Under the pieces are notes generated by a model, which was given only the letters and a program-made list of their open reading frames with translations, had not been told where the DNA came from and searched no databases. DNA of 6,290 nucleotides from NCBI GenBank assembly GCA_030840885.1, contig JAVEDQ010000479.1:1-6290 (forward strand), in the 5' to 3' direction. Positions 1 through 6,064 of this stretch are shown here, piece after piece. The DNA is from Frankiaceae bacterium. GTDB taxonomy: Bacteria; Actinomycetota; Actinomycetes; Frankiales; Frankiaceae. Position numbers and translations under genes: made by a program. The first letter of the stretch is position 1. Each line of letters opens with the position of its first letter.

Positions 1-23
1 GACCACGCCGGCGGACAACGGAT

Positions 24-29
24 GAGGAG
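24..29 (+). promoter_or_regulatory. Shine-Dalgarno site for the malectin-GH16 gene
   Basis: A GAGGAG purine run sits 5 nt before the ATG at 35. It favours this ATG over the ATG at 22, which lies in another frame. No upstream promoter can be seen because only 34 bases precede the gene. Confidence 0.7.
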
Positions 30-34
30 TTCCC

Positions 35-1369
35 ATGCGCGCACGCCCGTGGCGCGTCGGCACTTCTGTGGCGCTCGGCGGACTGCTTGCCTTATCCCTC
101 GTGCAGTGCGCCCCCGACCGGGACAACGAGCCGCCGGCCCCGTCGGTCCCTCGGCTGGCGAACCCGGAGAGTTGGAGCGCCCGCTACGTCGCCGGTTCTC
201 GGCCGATCGTGGATTCCAGCAGCCGCCGGTGGGAGCCGGACGAGGCAGTGGCCCGCGGTGGCGACCTCCAGTCCACCTCCCAAGAGATCACGGGCACGTC
301 GAGCCCGGAGCTGTACCGGCAGCAGCGAAGCGGCCTGGACGGATACTCCATCCCGGTACCGGCCTCCGGCACCTACGAGGTCGACCTGCTGATGACGGAG
401 ACCAAGGAGTCGTCCGTCGGCTCCCGAGTCTTCGACATCAGCGCCGAAGGCCGGCCGATGGTGTCCGACGTCGACATCTTCGCGCGCTCGGGGTTGACCT
501 CTGCCCATCACGAGGTGCTGGTGGTGGCGGTGCAGGACGGGGCACTCGACCTCAGCTTTCGGGCCTCGCACGGGGCCGCGCACATCAGCGCCGTTTCCGT
601 TGCCTTCGTCTCGCTCGGCACCGGTACCGACCGCCCCATCTTCACGGACGACTTCGACGGTCCGGCCGGGTCGAGCCCGGACCCGGGGGTCTGGAACCAC
701 GAGACGGGTGGCGACGGGTGGGGCAACTCGGAGCTGCAGACCTACACCCGCAGCACCGCCAACAGCGCCGTGGACGGGAGCGGCAGGCTGGTTATCACCG
801 CTCGCCGGGAGAGCCGCACCGGCGCCGACGGCATCCAGCGCGGGTACACCTCCGCCCGGCTGACCACCAAGGGGAACGTCGCGTTCCGATACGGAGCGAT
901 CTCGGCGCGCCTGCAGGTACCGGCGGGCAAGGGGCTGCTGCCGGCGTTCTGGACGCTGGGGAGCGACATCGACCGCGTGCGCTGGCCCGCGAGCGGCGAG
1001 ATCGACGTGGCCGAGGTGAAGGGCGACACGCCGGACGAGGTGCACGGCACCCTGCACGGGCCGGTGAGCGGGAGCCACGACGACTACCAACGCGGGGCCA
1101 GCCGGATAGCGGGCGGCTCGCTGGCCGACGCATTCCACACCTACAGCGCGACCTGGTTGCCGAACACGGTGTCCTTGTTCCTCGACGGCCAGCGCTACGC
1201 GGTCCTCTCCCGAGCCGATCTCGCCGTCGGCGAGGGGTGGCCTTTCGACAAGCCGCACTACCTCCTGCTGAACTTGGCCGTCGGCGGGGATTCACCCGGA
1301 TCACCCGACCAGAACACCCCCTTCCCCGCTCGGCTGCTGGCGGATCAGGTTCGCGTGACGCAGTGGTAG
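35..1369 (+). CDS. Malectin-like domain plus GH16 beta-glucanase, putative secreted lipoprotein
   Basis: The 444-aa product is a predicted exported glycoside hydrolase, most like laminarinase-type endo-beta-1,3(4)-glucanases that cleave beta-glucans by a retaining mechanism. Residues 1-25 form a signal peptide: basic start, hydrophobic stretch, then LVQC with Cys25 as the possible lipidation site. Gln just before Cys is atypical, so simple secretion is possible. Residues about 45-192 resemble a malectin (di-glucose-binding) domain, seen in VDSSSRRWEPD, PELYRQQR, SIPVPASGTYEVDL and RVFDISAEGRP. Residues about 202-444 are GH16: DDFDG at the start, WGNSELQTYT, PAFWTLG, the catalytic motif GEIDVAE (nucleophile Glu322, Asp324, acid/base Glu327), and LNLAVGG near the end. 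All catalytic residues are present and the domain ends normally at RVTQW. The exact substrate is inferred from family resemblance. The next gene follows after 119 bp on the same strand. Confidence 0.92.
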   Translation: MRARPWRVGTSVALGGLLALSLVQCAPDRDNEPPAPSVPRLANPESWSARYVAGSRPIVDSSSRRWEPDEAVARGGDLQSTSQEITGTSSPELYRQQRSGLDGYSIPVPASGTYEVDLLMTETKESSVGSRVFDISAEGRPMVSDVDIFARSGLTSAHHEVLVVAVQDGALDLSFRASHGAAHISAVSVAFVSLGTGTDRPIFTDDFDGPAGSSPDPGVWNHETGGDGWGNSELQTYTRSTANSAVDGSGRLVITARRESRTGADGIQRGYTSARLTTKGNVAFRYGAISARLQVPAGKGLLPAFWTLGSDIDRVRWPASGEIDVAEVKGDTPDEVHGTLHGPVSGSHDDYQRGASRIAGGSLADAFHTYSATWLPNTVSLFLDGQRYAVLSRADLAVGEGWPFDKPHYLLLNLAVGGDSPGSPDQNTPFPARLLADQVRVTQW

Positions 1370-1488
1370 CGGCCGGATTTGGCGCTCGGGGACCGCCGGT
1401 AACACCCTCGATACAGTGAGTGCGATTCAGTTGACGGACCGTAGATTCGGCAGCGATCTGCCACGGCGACGAAAACGGGGCAAAGAAC

Positions 1489-2247
1489 GTGTGGGATGAG
1501 GCGCAGCCGACCGACCATGGCGCGAACGTCGCGGTGATATTCGGCGGGGGTGTCGGGCGGAGGATGAACAACCGGGGGAAACCCAAGCAGTTCCTCGAAC
1601 TGCACCAGAAGCCGATCATCATCCACACGCTGGAACAGTTCGAGTTCCATGACCAGATCGACCACATCGCCATCGCCTGCGTCGAACCCTGGATCGGGCA
1701 CCTGAAGCGCCTCATCAGAAGATATGAGATCAGCAAGGTCCGATGGATAGTCAGCGGGGGCGAAACCGGGCAAGCGTCGATCTACAACGCATTGCAGGCG
1801 GTCGAGTCCGATCTGGGCGACGTCAACCCCACCGTGCTCATCCACGATGCCGTTCGTCCGGTCATCCCGGCCTCGACGATCTCCGCGAACATCGAGTCCG
1901 TCTGGGAGAAGGGGTCCGGGGTGACGGTCGCGGAGGCCCGGGAGACGATCCTCATCGAGGACGCGGACGGTTCGATCCGCGATGTCACGGAACGGAGCGT
2001 GACCCGGGTCGCCAAGGCTCCGCAGTCGTTTCGCCTCAGCGACATCCTCGCCGTGCATCGGCAGGCCCTTGCCGAAGGCATCACCGACGCGATCGACTCC
2101 TGCTCCCTGATGCTGCGGTACGGGCATCGGGTCTGGGCGATCCGCGGGACCCACGACAACATCAAGATCACCACTCCGGAGGACTTCTACGTTTTCCGGG
2201 CCCTCGCGGACCTGTCGGAGAGCAGCCAGATCCTGGGCCTGCAGTGA
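1489..2247 (+). CDS. IspD/TarI-family cytidylyltransferase, probable polyol- or sugar-phosphate cytidylyltransferase
   Basis: This 252-aa protein belongs to the family that joins CTP to a polyol or sugar phosphate with release of pyrophosphate, as in MEP cytidylyltransferase (IspD) and D-ribitol-5-phosphate cytidylyltransferase (TarI). The CTP-binding loop is residues 19-26 (GGGVGRRM), followed by KPKQFLEL at 31-38 with the conserved Lys33. HDAVRP at 119-124 and IKITTPEDF at 225-233, with Lys226 matching the second conserved lysine of IspD, complete the signature. Length is normal. The TarI-like wording (KPIIIHTLEQFEF, TPEDFYVFRAL) and the SDR and TagF-like neighbours argue for cell-surface CDP-polyol synthesis rather than isoprenoid synthesis. 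The substrate (ribitol, arabinitol or another phosphate) cannot be read from sequence. GTG 1489 is the only ATG/GTG/TTG start between the in-frame TGA at 1432 and the nucleotide-binding loop that leaves room for the first strand. Its ribosome site is weak. A tandem AGA-AGA pair encodes Arg77-Arg78. Confidence 0.88.
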   Translation: MWDEAQPTDHGANVAVIFGGGVGRRMNNRGKPKQFLELHQKPIIIHTLEQFEFHDQIDHIAIACVEPWIGHLKRLIRRYEISKVRWIVSGGETGQASIYNALQAVESDLGDVNPTVLIHDAVRPVIPASTISANIESVWEKGSGVTVAEARETILIEDADGSIRDVTERSVTRVAKAPQSFRLSDILAVHRQALAEGITDAIDSCSLMLRYGHRVWAIRGTHDNIKITTPEDFYVFRALADLSESSQILGLQ

Positions 2248-2308
2248 GCTCGCACCGCCGACGGATCCCTGCCGCCCCGGGACCCAACGCCCCGGGACCG
2301 GCGCGACG

Positions 2309-3361
2309 GTGAACCCGGACTACTACACCGAGGACTATCAGGCCGAACTCCAGAGCTATGCCCAGGTCGTCGACTGGGAGCGGCTGAACGGCACGACCGT
2401 TCTGGTGACCGGTGCCACCGGGCTCATCGGGTCGTACCTCATCGACCTGATCCTGGCGCGGAACGCGGCCGAGGGCTCGCACATCTCCGTGGTCGCGACC
2501 GGCCGCTCCATGTCTTCGTTGCGGCAGCGGTTCGCTGGTCAGAAGGGTTCGCACGAGCTCACGCTGCACGAGCTCGCGCCGGGCTCCGACCACCCTCGGG
2601 GCGTCTCCTTCGATTACATCGTCCACTGCGCCAGCAATGCGCAGCCGGTTGCGTTGAGCCAGGATCCCGTCGGCACACTCGTCGGGACGATCGAGGGCAC
2701 GAACGCGCTGCTGAAGATCGCCGCGAGCGCCGACGACTGCCGGTTGGTGTTCCTCTCGTCGTCGGAGGTGTATGGGTCGCCGACCCCGCAGCGACCGCCC
2801 CTCCGGGAAGACGAGCTCGGCCCGCTGGACATCCTGGCGCCCCGGTCCAGCTATCCGGTGGCCAAGCGCGCCGCAGAGACGCTGTGCGCCGGCTACGTGT
2901 CCCAGTACGGGGTCTGGGCGGTGGTGGCGAGACCGGCCTACGTATACGGACCCACGGCCACCCCTGGCGACACCCGAGTCATCCCGCAATTCGTGGATTC
3001 CGCGCGCAGGGAGGGCGTCATCCGCATCGCGAGCGACGGCTCGCTCCGCCGCGCGTACTGCTACGTCGGCGATTGCGCCACGGGCCTGCTGAGGCTCATG
3101 ACCAGCGGACGCAGTGGCGAGGCCTACAACATCGGGGACGCGGCATCCGTCGCGAGCATCCGCGAGGTGGCGGAGGGGGTCGGGAGAATCGTGCACGCAC
3201 CGGTCGAGTTCGTCGATCCGCGGCACGCCAGCGCGACGCCGGTCGGCCTGCACCAGGGAATTCTCGACACCGCGAAGCTGGAAGCGCTCGGTTGGAGCCC
3301 GCGCACCGGTCTGGAGCTGGGCCTGACCAGGACCATCGCGATGCGGGGGCGCTGGACATGA
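2309..3361 (+). CDS. NAD-dependent epimerase/dehydratase-family extended SDR, probable CDP-sugar/polyol-modifying enzyme
   Basis: The 350-aa product is an extended short-chain dehydrogenase/reductase, a cytoplasmic NAD(P)-dependent enzyme acting on nucleotide-linked sugars. The Rossmann dinucleotide loop TGATGLIG lies at 34-41, with glycines 35, 38 and 41. SSSEVYG at 150-156 supplies the catalytic Ser (Ser151 by position relative to VYG). Tyr182 and Lys186 form the YxxxK pair, and RPAYVYGP plus AYCYVGDC and GEAYNIG follow as in this family. About 27 residues precede the Rossmann fold, and the phrase VDWERLNGTTVLVTGATGLIGSYL resembles a subgroup found beside TarI-like cytidylyltransferases in capsule loci. 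It could reduce or epimerise the CDP-linked product of the upstream enzyme; dTDP-glucose dehydratase-like or decarboxylase activity cannot be excluded. It starts at GTG 2309, 61 bp after the previous stop, without a clear ribosome site. Its TGA overlaps an ATG (ATGA at 3358-3361). Confidence 0.9.
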   Translation: MNPDYYTEDYQAELQSYAQVVDWERLNGTTVLVTGATGLIGSYLIDLILARNAAEGSHISVVATGRSMSSLRQRFAGQKGSHELTLHELAPGSDHPRGVSFDYIVHCASNAQPVALSQDPVGTLVGTIEGTNALLKIAASADDCRLVFLSSSEVYGSPTPQRPPLREDELGPLDILAPRSSYPVAKRAAETLCAGYVSQYGVWAVVARPAYVYGPTATPGDTRVIPQFVDSARREGVIRIASDGSLRRAYCYVGDCATGLLRLMTSGRSGEAYNIGDAASVASIREVAEGVGRIVHAPVEFVDPRHASATPVGLHQGILDTAKLEALGWSPRTGLELGLTRTIAMRGRWT

Positions 3362-3429
3362 CCCCCGCACACGGATCAGGCGATCCGTCGGCGTCGCCGC
3401 GGAGCGCATCCCGGCGCAGCGTCCGCTAG
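3358..3429 (+). other. Possible 23-codon coupled mini-ORF before the TagF-like gene
   Basis: An ATG overlaps the stop of the SDR gene (ATGA), the usual layout for translational coupling, and opens 23 codons ending in TAG at 3427. The frame is the same as that of the downstream glycerophosphotransferase gene, whose GTG lies 12 nt after the TAG. The predicted peptide is rich in Ser, Arg, Pro and Ala with no recognisable domain. It could be a leader peptide, the relic of a longer N-terminus cut by a nonsense change, or chance. Confidence 0.25.
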
Positions 3430-3430
3430 C

Positions 3431-3440
3431 GGAGCGGAGG
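3431..3440 (+). promoter_or_regulatory. Candidate ribosome-binding site for the TagF-like gene
   Basis: Two overlapping purine runs, GGAG at 3431-3434 and GGAGG at 3436-3440, precede GTG 3442. The first is spaced 7 nt from the GTG and is usable; the second is only 1 nt away and is too close. They support GTG 3442 over the in-frame ATG at 3481, which has only a GGGCGGG-like sequence upstream. Confidence 0.4.
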
Positions 3441-3441
3441 C

Positions 3442-4728
3442 GTGGTCCTCCGCGCGAGAGTTCTGTGGGCGGGCATCCCCATGACGATCGTGCGACGGCT
3501 CGCCGCGGCCCCGGCGAGGGAGATCTGCAGGCTGATCGTCCGAGCGGTCCCGCGCCGGCCGGGTCTCGTGCTGTTGGGCACCTCGCTGGAACGTTTCGCC
3601 GACAATCCCGCCTACCTGTACCTGCATGGGATAGCGGGCGGATCCGAGCTCCGATTCGTCTGGATCACCGGCTCGCGGTCGACCGAGGCGAGACTCCGGG
3701 CCTCGTCCTTACCGGTGGCGCGGCGGACGTCGTTGCGGGGGATCTGGCTGAGCATGCGCGCGGGCTGGTACATCTACGGCTCCTATCCGTCGGATATCTC
3801 GCGCTGGCTCTACGACGGAGCGCGACTGCTGAACCTGTGGCACGGAGTCGGCGGGACGAAGAACCTGGAACGACTGGTGACCTCCGGGCTCACCGGCGTG
3901 ATTCACCGCCGTCGGCCCTCGTGGGCCCCGGTTGCCATCGGCTTCCGCGACGACAGGCGATCGCCCGACTACGTCCTGTCGACAAGTCCGGCGATGACCG
4001 AGCGTGCCTTCAGCCCCGGTTTCGGGGTGCCAGCCGAGCACTGTCTCGAGCTGGGGTACCCCCGAGTCGACCACTTCTTCGGTGACCCAGCGGCGGATGC
4101 CACGGACCTGACGCCGCTCGTTGTCGACCCGGCACGGCTGCGGCAGGTGCAGGCAGCCGACTTCGCGATCGGCTACTTCCCGACCTGGCGGGACGACGGT
4201 TCGGATTTCCTCGGCCGAGCCGGCGTGAGCCTCGCCGCGCTCGCCGCCCGGATCGCCGAGATGGGCGGCACCCTCGTCTACAAGCCGCACTTCATCACCC
4301 GCAGCGACGTCACCAGCAGCGTGGGGTTGATCGTGCTGGACCGGTATGACGACGTGAACGTCTACCTGAGGCACTGCCGGGCGCTCGTGACCGACTACTC
4401 GTCCATCGCATCCGATTTCCTGCTGCTCGACCGGCCGATCGTGTACTTCGTCCCGGACTTCGAGGCCTATCGTCGCCAGCGGCAGCCCCTCTTCCAGCTG
4501 GACGAGGTCATGGCGGGCGCGATCGTGCCGACGGTGGACGAACTTCTCGAAGCGATCCGCGGGGTCATCGACGGCGAGGACAGCCACGCGCCGGCGCGGG
4601 CGAAGGCTCGGGCCCTGCTGTGGGGGCAGTTCCAGGGTGGCGCCAGCCGCGCGATCCTCGGCTTCATCCAGCGGGTGAACGCCGGCAGCGGTGCCGCCGG
4701 AGGGTCGGCTGACCAAGCGCGAGGCTGA
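3442..4728 (+). CDS. CDP-glycerol glycerophosphotransferase-family protein (TagF/TarL-like)
   Basis: This 428-aa protein matches the Glyphos_transf family (PF04464). Its members transfer glycerol phosphate or ribitol phosphate from a CDP-polyol to a growing teichoic acid or capsule chain at the inner face of the membrane. Family landmarks in order are: NLWHG with His134, in the position of the catalytic WHG histidine; GYPRVDHFF at 205-213; YFPTWRDDG at 245-253; YKPHF with His283, in the position of the second conserved histidine; and VTDYSSIASDF around Asp318-Ser321, followed by LLLDRPIVYFVPD. WHG is followed by VGG where TPL is common. The protein has only the catalytic region, without the extra N-terminal domain of long TagF polymerases and without clear membrane helices, so it may be a primase/transferase or short polymerase. 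The donor is presumably the CDP-polyol made by the two upstream enzymes. GTG 3442 is chosen from its ribosome site; ATG 3481 (415 aa) is the alternative. Confidence 0.9.
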   Translation: MVLRARVLWAGIPMTIVRRLAAAPAREICRLIVRAVPRRPGLVLLGTSLERFADNPAYLYLHGIAGGSELRFVWITGSRSTEARLRASSLPVARRTSLRGIWLSMRAGWYIYGSYPSDISRWLYDGARLLNLWHGVGGTKNLERLVTSGLTGVIHRRRPSWAPVAIGFRDDRRSPDYVLSTSPAMTERAFSPGFGVPAEHCLELGYPRVDHFFGDPAADATDLTPLVVDPARLRQVQAADFAIGYFPTWRDDGSDFLGRAGVSLAALAARIAEMGGTLVYKPHFITRSDVTSSVGLIVLDRYDDVNVYLRHCRALVTDYSSIASDFLLLDRPIVYFVPDFEAYRRQRQPLFQLDEVMAGAIVPTVDELLEAIRGVIDGEDSHAPARAKARALLWGQFQGGASRAILGFIQRVNAGSGAAGGSADQARG

Positions 4729-4753
4729 TCATCAGGGCCACGCCCTTTCGACC

Positions 4754-4805
4754 GAACGCGAGGCAGCGGCCGCCCGGGGGTCGGCGGCCGCTGCCTCGCT
4801 GGTTC
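4754..4805. terminator. Bidirectional hairpin terminator between convergent genes
   Basis: A perfect 17-bp inverted repeat pairs 4758-4774 with 4783-4799 around an 8-nt loop. After a 2-nt bulge, GAAC (4754-4757) can also pair with GTTC (4802-4805). It begins about 30 bp after the TagF-like stop and lies about 67 bp beyond the stop of the opposing GH16 gene, so it could end transcripts from both sides. There is no T-tract, which is common for GC-rich actinobacterial terminators. Confidence 0.8.
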
Positions 4806-4820
4806 TCGCTGCGCCAGCTT

Positions 4821-4880
4821 CGTTCTCAGTGCTGCCGGTTCGGTCTCAGTGCTGCCGGTTAGTTCTCAGTGCTGCCACAC
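4821..4880. repeat. Three tandem 20-bp repeats spanning the 3' end of the minus-strand GH16 gene
   Basis: Copies lie at 4821-4840, 4841-4860 and 4861-4880. The first two differ at one base; the third shares 15 of 20 with the first and diverges mainly in its last four bases. All three share the 13-bp core TCTCAGTGCTGCC. The segment 4801-4820 is a weak fourth copy (about 12-13 of 20). The third copy contains the final Gln-His codons and TGA of the GH16 gene, so the outer copies repeat the gene's end, stop codon included, in its 3' untranslated region. Confidence 0.85.
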
Positions 4881-5855
4881 CCGCACGTAGTCGACGAGCA
4901 TGTCGGCTGGGAGCGGAGTGGTGCTGGCAGAGGCGTTGTTCATGATGAGGTAGTGCGGGCTCGGCACCGTGAATGCGTGTGACCCGACCGCCTTGCCGTC
5001 GAAGTAGAACGTCACCGAACCCGGCTGCCAGTTGGACGAGAAGGTGTGCCACCCGGTGTAGGCGCCGACAACGTTCGCACCCGGTCCGTCCGAAGCCTTG
5101 CCGGCCAGATCGGAGTGCAGGTGCCAGGAGGCGCTACTGGAAAGGCACTCGTAGGTGTCGATCTCCCCGGTGGTCGGCCAGTTCTGCCCGTTGGACCAGA
5201 CAGCGGGCCAGTTGGCGCACCGACCGGCCGCATCGCTGGGAATGAAGACCCGGTACTCGACGACGCCGTTGGTGAACTGGTAGCCCTTGCCCGCGCCCAA
5301 GGCGTCGGGATTGCTGGTGACCATGCCGGACGCGTAGGAACGCTTGACGCCGCCACAGGTCAGCGCCCGGGCCACCAGCGCGAGATGAAGCGCGCCACCG
5401 GACACGGTTGCCTGCCTGGCATCGAAGCACTGCTTCTCGGCGGAATTCACCGGCGGTGTGATGCCGGAGCCGAACCAGCCTGGCTGCCACGTCGTGGTGT
5501 TCAGGGCGGTTCCGTTGAACTCGTCGGAAAACTTCATCGCCCAGCTCCCGGCCACGCCCACGGGAGTGGGGGCGACGGGGGCGATGGGTGCGGTCACGAC
5601 GGTGGGGCTCATCGCACGGCCCTGCTGCACCGACGTGGCCGAGGTGGCCGACGCGATCGCGAGCAGGAGCGGGAGGAGCGTGGTCAGCGCGAGGACCGGT
5701 AGACGGCGACGGGAACGCACAGGCAGGTTATCGGCCGTTCGGCCGACCACTCGTTGCGCCGATCGGGTGGCAAACCGGCCCTGCCCGCGCTCGCGGCCGA
5801 TACCGGTCAAGCGGACGCCGAAGCGGCTCGGAAAGCTGTCATTACTCGAAGGCAT
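4866..5855 (-). CDS. Secreted GH16 family glycoside hydrolase
   Basis: The 329-aa product is a predicted exported GH16 enzyme acting on a beta-glucan or related polysaccharide. The domain spans about residues 105-329: FSDEFNG at the start, NGVVEYRVFIP, PAVWSNG, the catalytic motif TGEIDTYE (nucleophile Glu231, Asp233, acid/base Glu236), WHTFSSNW, and a closing VDYVRVWQH. Cysteines at 143 and 237, plus at least two others, may form disulfides. LIMNNAS replaces the LN-AVGG of laminarinases, so the subfamily and substrate are uncertain. A signal peptide is clear at about 46-75 (RSRRR then a Leu/Ala-rich core), with a possible twin-arginine (Tat) motif. ATG 5855 adds 45 Arg-rich residues whose codons end in A/T more often than the rest; GTG 5720 (284 aa) or GTG 5750 would put the start at the signal peptide, but none has a good ribosome site. 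The gene runs towards the cassette and shares its terminator. Confidence 0.88.
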   Translation of the reverse strand: MPSSNDSFPSRFGVRLTGIGRERGQGRFATRSAQRVVGRTADNLPVRSRRRLPVLALTTLLPLLLAIASATSATSVQQGRAMSPTVVTAPIAPVAPTPVGVAGSWAMKFSDEFNGTALNTTTWQPGWFGSGITPPVNSAEKQCFDARQATVSGGALHLALVARALTCGGVKRSYASGMVTSNPDALGAGKGYQFTNGVVEYRVFIPSDAAGRCANWPAVWSNGQNWPTTGEIDTYECLSSSASWHLHSDLAGKASDGPGANVVGAYTGWHTFSSNWQPGSVTFYFDGKAVGSHAFTVPSPHYLIMNNASASTTPLPADMLVDYVRVWQH

Positions 5856-5899
5856 ACGGCGACATTAGCCTTGCAAAAGCTTGCCGTAACGTTGGCTTT

Positions 5900-5937
5900 T
5901 GGTACTAGCACCTAGGTGTGGTACTAGCACCTAGGTG
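5900..5937. promoter_or_regulatory. Two perfect 19-bp direct repeats with palindromes, likely operator
   Basis: The unit TGGTACTAGCACCTAGGTG occurs twice back to back at 5900-5918 and 5919-5937 without a mismatch. Each copy ends in the perfect 10-bp palindrome CACCTAGGTG; in the second copy this extends to 12 bp. The pair begins 45 bp upstream of ATG 5855 of the GH16 gene, where a dimeric repressor would be expected to bind. The TACTAG/CTAG half-site style recalls operators of GntR/YtrA-type actinobacterial regulators, a resemblance from memory only. No regulator gene is visible in the window. Confidence 0.65.
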
Positions 5938-6064
5938 CACAAGCAATTGCCCACAAGTCTCCGCCGCGCGGGTGCTCCATTCCAATTTCTTATCGGAGGA
6001 AGGCTAGCGGACTTTTGCCGAGTCGCCCTTGTGCCTTTGTCTCACACTGCTCGTCGGCACGCTG
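5938..6064. other. Intergenic stretch with no identified feature
   Basis: This stretch is less GC-rich than its surroundings and probably holds the rest of the upstream region of the GH16 gene and the downstream region of the possible gene at the right edge. I see no convincing -35/-10 pair, hairpin or RNA gene. A GGAGGAAGG run on the plus strand near 5996-6004 is not followed by a start codon at useful distance. Confidence 0.5.

Noticed and set aside
92..1258. 388-codon minus-strand open frame opposite the malectin-GH16 gene
   Set aside because: It lies wholly antisense to a gene with intact GH16 motifs. Long antisense frames are expected in GC-rich coding DNA and this product shows no domain.
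1431..1459. TTGACG resembling a -35 box before the cytidylyltransferase gene
   Set aside because: No acceptable -10 hexamer lies 16-18 bp downstream; TAGATT at 1442 is too close. The 119-bp gap may still hold a promoter, but none can be supported.
2168..3409. 413-codon minus-strand open frame opposite the SDR gene
   Set aside because: The plus strand carries clear Rossmann and YxxxK motifs; the antisense product is low-complexity and Arg/Gly/Asp-rich with no family features.
3709..4716. 335-codon minus-strand open frame opposite the TagF-like gene
   Set aside because: The plus strand encodes a full PF04464 motif set; the antisense product is a composition shadow.
5900..5937. Two direct repeats as a possible CRISPR or attachment site
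   Set aside because: The copies are directly adjacent with no spacer, only two exist, and no cas, integrase or tRNA gene is near. An operator is the simpler reading.
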